NCBI RefSeq assembly: GCF_030684675.1 | Contig: NZ_JAUXXZ010000073.1 | Location: forward strand, 1-54,218 | Direction of reading: 5' to 3' | Origin: Daejeonella sp. | GTDB taxonomy: Bacteria; Bacteroidota; Bacteroidia; Sphingobacteriales; Sphingobacteriaceae | Length of the DNA stretch: 54,218 bases | Shown: positions 23,574 to 31,830 of the stretch, one piece after another | Numbering within the stretch: the first letter of the stretch is position 1 | Layout: each line of letters starts with the position of its first letter | Notes under the pieces: generated by a model | Database searches by the model: none | Told to the model about the DNA's origin: nothing | The model's input: the letters and a program-made list of their open reading frames with translations, nothing else | Program-made: the position numbers and the translations under genes

Positions 23574-24815
23574 CTATTCAAGCAACAAAGGATCATCATC
23601 CTCACCCGTTAAACTAAGCGAAATCGTGTCCGCACCGGCAATGCCTTCAATAGAACCCTTAATACTTGAGGCATTCAACAAGACCTTATCCAATTGCTTT
23701 TCGCGCATTTTCCACATTTTCTCCATCGCATCCCGCTCTCTGTGAATGGATAAACGCATACTCATATAACCTTCACGAATGGCTTTCCATTGTTCTGAAA
23801 ACTCAGTCCCTGTCAGATAATCATAGAGCATATGCATTTTATCACCCCTGTTCTCCTGGGATTTGGAAGAATTATAAAGTCTCAGAATACCATCCCGTAA
23901 AACATAGGCCACAGCCTTTACTTCCTCAAAAGAGCAGATCCATACACCATCCCGCTCTCCAAAACAGTTCATCCCTTTAGGGTAAGTTTGGGTTACGATT
24001 ACTGCTATATCCACCCCCTCCTTACGCATGTCTTTTTTAAGTTTATCTATCCAGTCGTTGGCAAAATCCTTGGTGCGTTTACTTTCATAAATAATCTTAC
24101 CACAATCCTGGCCAAATTTATTCCTGACCACCTGAATACAATCTGCTCCACGAACTCCCTTACCTACTTCACCTATCTGGTCGAATGGGAATGTAACCCT
24201 CAACACTTCCTCCAGAATCAATTCCTGAACCTCTCCCTGCAGCTGCATAGAGCCCTGTTCGGCCTTACGGCGCATTTCATCTACCAGCTTCTTCTGATCT
24301 TCCAATTGCTTCTCAAATTCCTTTATCCGCAATTGATGTTCGGTTTCCTTCAACTGGTTTTTTTCAAGCTCCTGCTTCTTGATCTGTTCAACGATTTGAT
24401 TCCGCTCTGTCTGCATCTTCCGCTGAATCTCGATCTCCATTTCTTCAGCCCTCGTCTTAAGTTCCTGTTCCTTCTTTAAAAACTCCAGCTCCTTCTGCCC
24501 TGCCAGCTTTAATTTTTCCTGGTTCTCTTTATTGGCATTCTCTAAAAAGTTCAGTTTATTCTCAAAATCTACAGCAATACTTTTACGAACCACTTCCTCA
24601 AGATTGATCTTTTCCTGTGCCAGTTGTTGTTCATATTTAAGCGAAAGCGCTTTTTGCTGAACCTTAAAATCCTCTTCCTTTTTTTGAAATTCCTCATCCT
24701 TCTTCTTCTGCCAGGCAATCATCTTATCCCGCAATTCCTGCTCGTATTCCTTACCAATGGCTTCCTCAAGTGGAAACGAGTGACCGCAGGATGGGCATTT
24801 TACTTCTGTTGACAT
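23574..24815 (-). CDS. DUF2130 domain-containing coiled-coil protein
   Basis: A 413-residue protein. It starts with a short zinc-ribbon-like C-P-S-C-G-H (6-11), followed by a very long charged coiled coil (about 18-200, rich in K, E, Q) and a C-terminal DUF2130 domain (about 205-380). That domain has G-A-D-C-I-Q-V-V and I-I-Y-E-S-K-R-T-K, an acidic residue followed by E-x-K, the arrangement of PD-(D/E)XK nuclease-like folds to which I recall DUF2130 being linked. The cellular role is not established. It is probably cytoplasmic. Start ATG 24815 gives a full zinc-ribbon. Confidence 0.9.
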   Translation of the reverse strand: MSTEVKCPSCGHSFPLEEAIGKEYEQELRDKMIAWQKKKDEEFQKKEEDFKVQQKALSLKYEQQLAQEKINLEEVVRKSIAVDFENKLNFLENANKENQEKLKLAGQKELEFLKKEQELKTRAEEMEIEIQRKMQTERNQIVEQIKKQELEKNQLKETEHQLRIKEFEKQLEDQKKLVDEMRRKAEQGSMQLQGEVQELILEEVLRVTFPFDQIGEVGKGVRGADCIQVVRNKFGQDCGKIIYESKRTKDFANDWIDKLKKDMRKEGVDIAVIVTQTYPKGMNCFGERDGVWICSFEEVKAVAYVLRDGILRLYNSSKSQENRGDKMHMLYDYLTGTEFSEQWKAIREGYMSMRLSIHRERDAMEKMWKMREKQLDKVLLNASSIKGSIEGIAGADTISLSLTGEDDDPLLLE

Positions 24816-25036
24816 ATATTTAGATTAAATATTCAATTTATGATTTTTATCCTCTGGAAATTTATTAAGCAATTTACTAATTATATTAGTATTTCAAATG
24901 GATTGATGAGCTAAACAATTAACAGAAACATAATCTTATGAAAATTCAATAAAATTTAATTTAGAACAATTCATAAGGAGTATTTTTATCCAATATTAGA
25001 AAAAATTGACGAGGTCAGGATTAAGAATCAATTTTA

Positions 25037-25044
25037 TAGGTTTG
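25037..25044 (+). promoter_or_regulatory. Candidate -7 box for the methyltransferase gene
   Basis: TAGGTTTG fits TAnnTTTG and lies 13 bases before the ATG, which would give a very short leader. No correctly spaced -33 box is evident. The rest of the 242-bp gap shows nothing else. Confidence 0.4.
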
Positions 25045-25057
25045 ATTCTGTGACAAA

Positions 25058-25768
25058 ATGCAAATGGATATCTACGGACAGGCATTATTGGATCAATATC
25101 GGGGTAAACTAAAAAGTAAACTCCGGCTGTACAACAGCTACGGACACCCGGAAGATATGCCTGTTGATATTTTCTTCAGACCCGAAGCAGATATGCCCGA
25201 AATGGAGATCATCGCAATGGATCTATGTAGGGGAAAAACCCTTGATATTGGTGCAGGTGTTGGTAGTCATGCCCTGATTCTTCAGTCTAAGGGAATTGAC
25301 GTGACTGCCCTTGAGGTCTCTGCAAAAGCCTGTGAAATAATGAAACACAGGGGTGTTAAAAAGGTTATTAATACAGATATACTGCAATACGATTCTGAAA
25401 AATATGATACCATAGTATTGCTTATGAATGGTATCGGACTCTGCGAAGATATCCCTGGTCTGCGCCATTTTCTGGATTATATAAAAGATTTATTAATGCC
25501 CGCAGGACAGCTTATTTTCGATTCATCTGATATTGCATACCTCTATAAACCTGATGAATTTATATCCAGTAATTATTATGGTGAGATATCTTATCAATAT
25601 GAATATCAGAAGATTAAAGGAAATTGGTTTAAGTGGTTATATGTAGATTTCGACACCTTAAAAGTTATAGCAGAAAAAGGCGGATGGGAGTGTGAAATGA
25701 TCTATGAAGATGATATGGATCAGTATCTTGTCCGTTTGGTTCTGCTTAACCATATCAATAAAATATAG
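25058..25768 (+). CDS. Class I SAM-dependent methyltransferase
   Basis: A 236-residue protein with the Rossmann-type SAM-binding motif L-D-I-G-A-G-V-G-S-H-A at about 62-72. It is followed by the acidic end of strand 2 (A-L-E-V-S) and an N-T-D-I-L-Q segment. No signal peptide. The substrate cannot be deduced; the family includes enzymes acting on small molecules and on proteins. It stands alone between the DUF2130 gene (divergent) and the phosphoesterase gene. Confidence 0.88.
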   Translation: MQMDIYGQALLDQYRGKLKSKLRLYNSYGHPEDMPVDIFFRPEADMPEMEIIAMDLCRGKTLDIGAGVGSHALILQSKGIDVTALEVSAKACEIMKHRGVKKVINTDILQYDSEKYDTIVLLMNGIGLCEDIPGLRHFLDYIKDLLMPAGQLIFDSSDIAYLYKPDEFISSNYYGEISYQYEYQKIKGNWFKWLYVDFDTLKVIAEKGGWECEMIYEDDMDQYLVRLVLLNHINKI

Positions 25769-25871
25769 TCCGGGATTTTTGTACTAAAACTTAAGATTAT
25801 CTTCATACTGCTTTAATCTCAAACTGGATTAAATGGCTTAGTTTTATATTTTAAAGCCCAAACTAAATTTT

Positions 25872-28694
25872 ATGATTTTAAAATCTCTAACAAACTGTTT
25901 TAAGATAAATTTGAAAGCATATTTTACGTTGATAGTTCTGGTACTATTATCAGCAACACTTTTCGCCCAGCTCCCCAATTACGTAATCTCTGCCCCTGCC
26001 GGGGAAGAATATGTGACTATCAAAAGAGATGGCAAGACTGTTATTCCTAATGGTCGGTATATAAGTCCGCTGGGAAAAACCCATATGGTTGCTCCTCACC
26101 CCTACGGACTTGCGATAAGCAGTGATGGAAACATTGCAATAACAGCAAATTCAGGAACCAGCCCCATCTCTATTAATATTCTTAAAAATATTCTTTCAGA
26201 GAACCCGCAAATCACCCAGGTACCAGAAAATCCAAAGGGCGATACCGGAATTCTTGAATCTGCATTTATGGGTCTTGTAATCTCGCCGGATAATAAAACA
26301 GTCTATGTAGCCGGCGGACAAAGCAATAAAGTTTACAAGTTTGATATTGCAAGCGGAAAACCTCTGGGTGCAATCAATTGTAGTTTTAAAAACAGCCAAT
26401 TTGATTATTCCCATGGATATATCGGTGATATGGTCAGTTCCAGGGATGGGCGATATCTTTATGCAGTAGATCAGATTGGTTTCAGAATGATTACGATCGA
26501 CCTGCTGCAGGAAAAATTGATTTCTTCAACCCCTGTCGGACGTTATCCATTTGGAATAAGCCTTTCAAAAGATGAAAAAGCGGTCTATGTGGCGAATGTA
26601 GGCATGTTTGAATACAGTTATATCAAGAAGAAAGTAAATGGTACCTGGAAAAGGGGTTCAATAGACGCTCCCGGTTTTGCCTATGATACTCCGGAAGCTG
26701 AAAAAGGAATTGAGACTGATTCTGTTCAAATACCAGGGCTTGGTCCTGTGCAGTCGGAAAAAGCATTTTCAGTATGGGCTTTGCAGGTCAAAGATCCGCT
26801 TAAACCTGTTGTAATTGCGAAGATCAAGACGGGGAACATGGTAGGACAAAAGGTTGACGGAATTCCTGCAGTTGGCGGTTCAAGTCCTAACTCGATAGTT
26901 GCTGCCGGAAATTATGTATTCATCAGCAACGGAAACAATGATAATATTACGGTACTCGACAGCCGTAAACAAAGGATTGTATCCCATATAAAACTTGCCC
27001 CTGAAGAACGTTTAAGCAAATTGAGAGGGATTATTCCTTTCGGACTCGCAGTTTCACCGGATGAAAAACGGGTTTATGTTGCTGAATCCGGCATTAATGC
27101 AGTAGCTGTTATTGATGTCCAAACATTAAAAGTGATCGGACACATTCCAACTGGATGGTTCCCTGCAAAATTAAAAGTATCACCTGACAATAAAAAACTA
27201 ATCATTTCTAATGCTAAAGGATTCGGAAGTGGTCCAAATGGAGGAGAATCTTTTAAAAGTGGTCCCGCAGGTTCATATATCGGGAGTCTGATGTTTGGTT
27301 CAGTACAGGTTTGCGACATTCCCGATGATAAGGATTTGGGAGATTTAACCAGGAGAGTCATTGAAAATAATTTCATGTTCAGAAAGGCATCCGATTCATC
27401 CTTTTACTGGAGAAGTAATAATCCTGTTCCTCTTTTCCCCGGACAAAAAGAATCACCCATTAAACATATTGTGTTCATTTCTAAGGAGAACCGAACTTAT
27501 GATGAAGTTTTTGGTCAACTAAAAAATGGAAATGGCGATCCTTCTATTGCAAGATATGGAGAGGGCGTATCGTTCAGTAACAGTAAAAAAACCACTACTA
27601 TTGAATCAGCATCAGTAATGCCAAATCATCTGCAACTCGCCAGAACCTTTTCGTTCAGTGATAACTTCTATGTAGATGCTGATGTATCTGCAGACGGACA
27701 TCGCTGGCTAGTGAACACCTATCCCAATCAGTGGGTTGAAGCAACAACTGCTGCAGGATATGGCTCAAACCGAACTTACCGCGCTGAGTCGAATGCTCCC
27801 GGAAATCTTGGAATTAATGGTTCCGCGGGTGCAATTTATCCGGAAGATTATAACGAGGCAGGTTCAATGTGGGAGCATATGGCCAGAAATAAGATTAGCT
27901 ATTTCAATTTCGGGTTTGGGGTGATGTTTGAACCCGGCGATTATAAGGATCATTATAAATACGGAGGACTAAAACACCTTGCCAATTATCCGATGCCCAA
28001 ACCTTTATACTCCCGTACATCATATACCTACCCAACCTATAACATGGCCATTCCTGATCAATTCAGGGTAAGTGTTTTTGAAAAAGAATTTAATGAAAAA
28101 TGGGGAATTGGTAAGGAAATAATGCCCTCGGTTTTGACTGTTATACTTCCTAATGACCATGGTGCTGACGAACGTCCGGAAGCCGGTTATCCTTTCAGGG
28201 AGAGTTATATGGCCGATAATGATCTTGCTGTAGGCCGGATTGTTGAGTTTTTATCCAATACCCCTTATTGGAAAAACATGCTGATCATCATTACAGAAGA
28301 TGATGCACAAAATGGTGTTGATCATATTGATGCGCACAGGAGTATTCTGATGGCTATCTCGCCATATACCAGAAAAAATTACTCAAGTCATACCCATACC
28401 AGTTTTGGAAGCATATTTAAAACCTTCTGGAATATTCTAGGCATTCCATACCTCAACCAATATGATGCCGGGGCCAGCGACCTTGCAGATATGTTTACTG
28501 AGGTTCCTGATTTTACACCATACAAGGCTATACCTGCCGATAGCCGATTTTTTGACCCTCAGAAAGCCCTGGATCCCTTTGATGAGAAATTTGACTGGAA
28601 AGCCCTTAAAGAGGGCCCGGAGATGGATGATATGAAGGATATGATCCGTGAAAGCAGAAAGCAAGACAGGCAAAGGTTATCGAAAAAGGAATAG
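25872..28694 (+). CDS. Bifunctional YncE-like beta-propeller / phosphoesterase protein
   Basis: A 940-residue exported protein. A signal peptide ends near residue 33 (L-F-A-Q). Residues about 60-480 are YVTN/YncE-type beta-propeller repeats with recurring S-P-D-x-K-x-V-Y-V-A. Residues about 525-900 form an alkaline-phosphatase-superfamily phosphoesterase (the phospholipase C/acid phosphatase type). Its blocks are H-I-V-F-I-S-K-E-N-R-T-Y-D-E-V-F-G near 531, P-N-D-H-G near 760 and I-T-E-D-D-A-Q-N-G-V-D-H-I-D-A-H-R near 806. Both halves are complete. The phosphoester substrate is unknown. It is monocistronic and followed by a repeat island. Confidence 0.92.
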   Translation: MILKSLTNCFKINLKAYFTLIVLVLLSATLFAQLPNYVISAPAGEEYVTIKRDGKTVIPNGRYISPLGKTHMVAPHPYGLAISSDGNIAITANSGTSPISINILKNILSENPQITQVPENPKGDTGILESAFMGLVISPDNKTVYVAGGQSNKVYKFDIASGKPLGAINCSFKNSQFDYSHGYIGDMVSSRDGRYLYAVDQIGFRMITIDLLQEKLISSTPVGRYPFGISLSKDEKAVYVANVGMFEYSYIKKKVNGTWKRGSIDAPGFAYDTPEAEKGIETDSVQIPGLGPVQSEKAFSVWALQVKDPLKPVVIAKIKTGNMVGQKVDGIPAVGGSSPNSIVAAGNYVFISNGNNDNITVLDSRKQRIVSHIKLAPEERLSKLRGIIPFGLAVSPDEKRVYVAESGINAVAVIDVQTLKVIGHIPTGWFPAKLKVSPDNKKLIISNAKGFGSGPNGGESFKSGPAGSYIGSLMFGSVQVCDIPDDKDLGDLTRRVIENNFMFRKASDSSFYWRSNNPVPLFPGQKESPIKHIVFISKENRTYDEVFGQLKNGNGDPSIARYGEGVSFSNSKKTTTIESASVMPNHLQLARTFSFSDNFYVDADVSADGHRWLVNTYPNQWVEATTAAGYGSNRTYRAESNAPGNLGINGSAGAIYPEDYNEAGSMWEHMARNKISYFNFGFGVMFEPGDYKDHYKYGGLKHLANYPMPKPLYSRTSYTYPTYNMAIPDQFRVSVFEKEFNEKWGIGKEIMPSVLTVILPNDHGADERPEAGYPFRESYMADNDLAVGRIVEFLSNTPYWKNMLIIITEDDAQNGVDHIDAHRSILMAISPYTRKNYSSHTHTSFGSIFKTFWNILGIPYLNQYDAGASDLADMFTEVPDFTPYKAIPADSRFFDPQKALDPFDEKFDWKALKEGPEMDDMKDMIRESRKQDRQRLSKKE

Positions 28695-28894
28695 GGTTAT
28701 CTGATTAGAAATAGATTAATTTGAAAATTAGTGGAAAGCCTTCATGTGATTTAGGCATTAGGGATCCATAAATAGGATTAGATAAATTAAATGACTTCTA
28801 AATATGGAAGTTAAAATTTTAGGGTAATAATTATTTAGATAATACAATAACCACAATTCGTTGATTTTGAAAAGCAATAGCTGTGTTTTATAGG

Positions 28895-29100
28895 TTAGTA
28901 CAGCCCTTTCCTCCGGGGTAGTTCCGGCAAGAAATCGCGTTGTATTTAAAAATTATGAAATGCCGGAAGCTACCTCCTTCGGCAAGGTTTAATTTACCCG
29001 GTGCTGTTTTTCATTGGGACGGGCAGCCCGGTGTTGCTGGTGTGAGCGTGCCGCACGTTCCAGCAATAAAATATAGAAGCACACGCGACACGCGTTCGCT
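28895..29100. repeat. GC-rich hairpin-forming repeat block
   Basis: This stretch is visibly richer in GC than its surroundings. It contains inverted pairs such as GGTAGTTCCGGCA near 28917 with its imperfect counterpart TGCCGGAAGCTACC near 28962, and a second hairpin TGCTGG...GCGTGC/GCACG...CCAGCA around 29034-29066. Short reading frames across it are not protein-like. It looks like a REP-type or decayed mobile-element footprint. The roughly 200 bases between the phosphoesterase stop and this block show nothing recognisable. Confidence 0.55.
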
Positions 29101-29119
29101 AGTAATGGAAGCCAATCTA

Positions 29120-29279
29120 CTGACCCTAAAGGGGTCATATGTTTATAGAATTGCATTATTAAGGAAATCCCGACCCTGAAAGGGTCGAATGTATTGGAAG
29201 TTCTCACATACGACCCCTTCAGGGTCGAAAACAATGTTTTATAACGTTTCTATAAACATACGACCACCTTCGGGGTCGA
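29120..29279. repeat. Cluster of four GACCC palindromes (REP-like)
   Basis: Four near-identical 17-18-base palindromes of the form YGACCCTxAAGGGTCR lie at 29121-29137, 29171-29187, 29211-29227 and 29261-29278, about 40-50 bases apart. The outer ones are flanked by inverted copies of TATGTTTATAGAA (29138-29150 and 29248-29260). No transposase gene is nearby. Confidence 0.75.
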
Positions 29280-29353
29280 AGCACAAAAACTTTTAACCAG
29301 TCTTTAGTGATTGTACAATCAGACGATATACATAGCCAATAATGAAATGATCT

Positions 29354-30229
29354 TTAATTTATCCCAATTGTAAAACTGCATTCGAAAACTTTTGAAATTT
29401 CCAGTTTTTGAATCCCGTCCTTTTCTGAGAACTCTTTCAGTTCACCTGTATTATCGGCATAACCCAGCCAGGGTTCGATACAAACAAATGGTGCGTCAGG
29501 AGCTGCCCATATCCCCAGTGAGTTAAAATCTTCATAGGAAACCGATACAAAATTGGGTGATTGATGATTTCTGATCAATACTTCTTTAGAAAGGAGCTCT
29601 TTAAAGACGAGCGCACCATCCCTGAATAAGTCTTTGCTAAGATTCAGTCTCCCGCTCCCGCTATCCAAATACACTTGTTCTGTCTCACCTGTAAAAAAAC
29701 CTGCATCATTAAACAAGTGTTTGATTAACACTTCTTCCTGATCAAATTCAATATAATAATCATCATATGCTCCATCCTTAGAAAATGGAATATTGAAAGC
29801 GGGATGTGCACCAATGGAAAAGAAGATAGGTTTATCATCCTTATTAATCACCTTGTAAACAATAGTAATCTCGGTATCCTCTAAATGATAAGATACCTGG
29901 AATGAGAATTTATAGGGATAAACAGCTAAAGTGTCGCCGGAATAATCCAGAGTAAAAACTGCATGATTGGCAGAATTCTCAGTTAAAACAAATTGGGAAT
30001 GCCGTGCAAAGCCATGTCTTTGCATTGGATATTTTATTCCTTCAATCTGAATCTGATTATGCAAACAGTTTCCGACTACCGGAAACAGATTAGGTGCATG
30101 GAATGCCCAAACTGATGGTTCAGCCTGCCATAAGTATTCCAGACCATTAATTTTATTGGAAATAGAACATAACTCAGCTCCTTTATTAAGGATACCTACA
30201 GACAGGAATTCGTTTTCCAGAACATGCAT
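29354..30229 (-). CDS. Aldose 1-epimerase family protein
   Basis: A 291-residue galactose-mutarotase-fold protein of the LacX-like branch. It interconverts alpha and beta anomers of aldoses or their phosphates. The beta-sandwich sequence has R-H-G-F-A-R near 79-84 and the catalytic-region G-A-H-P-A-F-N near 147-153. No signal peptide is present, so it is cytoplasmic. It begins about 70 bases before the end of the convergent-side rhlE gene, on the same strand as rhlE. Confidence 0.92.
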   Translation of the reverse strand: MHVLENEFLSVGILNKGAELCSISNKINGLEYLWQAEPSVWAFHAPNLFPVVGNCLHNQIQIEGIKYPMQRHGFARHSQFVLTENSANHAVFTLDYSGDTLAVYPYKFSFQVSYHLEDTEITIVYKVINKDDKPIFFSIGAHPAFNIPFSKDGAYDDYYIEFDQEEVLIKHLFNDAGFFTGETEQVYLDSGSGRLNLSKDLFRDGALVFKELLSKEVLIRNHQSPNFVSVSYEDFNSLGIWAAPDAPFVCIEPWLGYADNTGELKEFSEKDGIQKLEISKVFECSFTIGIN

Positions 30230-30298
30230 GACAGGTACTATTTATTATAAAATTAAGCAGAATCATTTTGAAAATTGCAAATTCAGAAAAAATCTGAA

Positions 30299-31528
30299 CT
30301 ATGCCTGTTTTCTGTTAACCCATACTTTTTTCTTATTCCTGCCATTCCGGTGATTTCCACCGCTTGATGGTCTCTTCATTCCCGGACTGTAAACAGGTTC
30401 TTCCCCTAATTCTTCAGGTAAGGTCATTCTTGGTATCTCTTTGCCAATCAGGTTTTCAATGAAAGAAAATTTGCGTTGGTCTTTTTCGTTCACAAATGTT
30501 ATGGCAGTCCCCGTAGTTTCTGCTCTGGCCGTTCTGCCAATCCGGTGAATATAATCTTCAGGATCCGGTGGTACGTCAAAATTAATAACCAGACTAATCC
30601 CTTCCACATCTATTCCGCGGCTCAATACATCTGTCCCAATAATCACGGGCAATGTTCTGCTTTTAAAGGCTCTTAAGACTGTTTCACGTTGTTCCTGCTC
30701 CAGATCAGAGTGGAAAGCTTCTGATTTGATTCCCTCTTTCCTGAGGGTTCTGTTCAGGTCTTTTACAGTTTCCTTCCTGGAACAAAAAATAAGGACACTT
30801 TTGTATTCACCTCCTTTCAGCAGGGTGCTGATTAGTTTTATCTTTTGATTATCATAAACCATGTAAACCTGTTGGGAAATACCAGCAGCAGGTTGTGATA
30901 ATGCAATATTGATCTGCTCAGGATTCTTTAATATTGTATTTGCGAGCGTTCTGATCTTCGGAGGCATCGTAGCCGAGAAAAGCAGGGTCTGTCTTTCTTT
31001 TGGCAGATTACTGATGATCCTTAAAATATCTTCATAGAATCCCATATCAAGCATGCGATCAGCTTCATCCAAAACAAGATACTGAAGATGATCCAGCTTA
31101 ATTACACCCGATGCCAGGTGGGCAATTAATCGTCCCGGGGTAGCGATCACAATATCCACACCATCCATCATTGCCCTACGTTGTTGTTCGTAGATCATAC
31201 CATCTCCCCCGCCATATACGGCTATGGAACTGATACCTGCAAAATAGGCCAAGCCTTCAACCTGCTGATCAATTTGCTGTGCCAGTTCCCTTGTAGGAGC
31301 CAGGATCAGTGCTTTGGTATATTTCTTTTCAGAAATGCTGATATGCTGCAGAACTGGTAAGAGATAGGATGCAGTCTTACCGGTACCTGTTTGGGCACAA
31401 GCGATAAGATCTTTATGATTGAGAATAAGGGGAATTGCCTGGGATTGAATTGGGGTGGGTTTAACATAACCCATACTTTGAAGTCCTTCAAGTAACTGAG
31501 GATCAAAATTGAAATCGCTGAATGTCAA
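30299..31528 (-). CDS. rhlE: DEAD-box RNA helicase, RhlE type
   Basis: A 409-residue ATP-dependent RNA helicase with every canonical motif: Q motif, A-Q-T-G-T-G-K-T, P-T-R-E-L-A, T-P-G-R, D-E-A-D, S-A-T, the R-G-I-D of motif V and H-R-I-G-R-T-A-R. A basic tail (K-R-P-S-S-G-G-N-H-R-N-G-R-N-K-K-K) follows and probably binds RNA. It is likely involved in ribosome assembly or RNA turnover at low temperature. The intact motifs contrast with the degenerate paralogue at 22184-23482. Confidence 0.94.
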   Translation of the reverse strand: MTFSDFNFDPQLLEGLQSMGYVKPTPIQSQAIPLILNHKDLIACAQTGTGKTASYLLPVLQHISISEKKYTKALILAPTRELAQQIDQQVEGLAYFAGISSIAVYGGGDGMIYEQQRRAMMDGVDIVIATPGRLIAHLASGVIKLDHLQYLVLDEADRMLDMGFYEDILRIISNLPKERQTLLFSATMPPKIRTLANTILKNPEQINIALSQPAAGISQQVYMVYDNQKIKLISTLLKGGEYKSVLIFCSRKETVKDLNRTLRKEGIKSEAFHSDLEQEQRETVLRAFKSRTLPVIIGTDVLSRGIDVEGISLVINFDVPPDPEDYIHRIGRTARAETTGTAITFVNEKDQRKFSFIENLIGKEIPRMTLPEELGEEPVYSPGMKRPSSGGNHRNGRNKKKVWVNRKQA

Positions 31529-31572
31529 GATGAAATATTAATATTTAAATAAATGCAAAAATAGGGAAAAGA

Positions 31573-31675
31573 ATTGAGAGTGGAGAATTGAGAGTTGAGA
31601 GTTAAAAAAAACAATATCACAATTAAAAGAAATTTTGTTCATTCTCCACTCTCCACTCTCAATTATCAATTAAAG
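31573..31675. repeat. Two inverted heptanucleotide arrays F
   Basis: Array F1 (31573-31607) has 7-mers ATTGAGA, GTGGAGA, ATTGAGA, GTTGAGA. Array F2 (31641-31675) has ATTCTCC, ACTCTCC, ACTCTCA, ATTATCA. They are partly reverse complements (GAGAGTGGAGAAT pairs with ATTCTCCACTCTC), so the pair can form a long hairpin. They sit between rhlE and pyrG, upstream of the pyrG promoter box. Confidence 0.75.
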
Positions 31676-31732
31676 GCATTTATTAACACCACTCAATTTC
31701 TCAACAAATAACATAATTATCAAAAAATATCC

Positions 31733-31740
31733 TACTTTTG
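31733..31740 (+). promoter_or_regulatory. Candidate -7 box for pyrG
   Basis: TACTTTTG matches TAnnTTTG and lies about 90 bases before the pyrG ATG, leaving room for a long leader. No riboswitch or attenuator structure was recognised in that leader. Confidence 0.5.
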
Positions 31741-31830
31741 AATCCCGTACAAAACGATGTTTTTTATTAGCTGAGACAAGGTTAAAACCAATCAAATAAT
31801 AAAGCATTCTTAGCAAATCCTTCAGATATC

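Noticed and set aside
23988-24479. A 163-codon leucine-rich open frame on the plus strand
   Set aside because: It mirrors the lysine/glutamate-rich coiled coil of the DUF2130 protein on the other strand.
24816-25057. Possible small RNA or tRNA in the gap before the methyltransferase gene
   Set aside because: No cloverleaf, conserved tRNA loop or strong hairpin with a terminator could be found; only a -7 promoter box is visible.
28940-29234. Short open frames on both strands in the repeat island
   Set aside because: They are translations of the palindromes, so both strands stay open. No start signal or domain is present.
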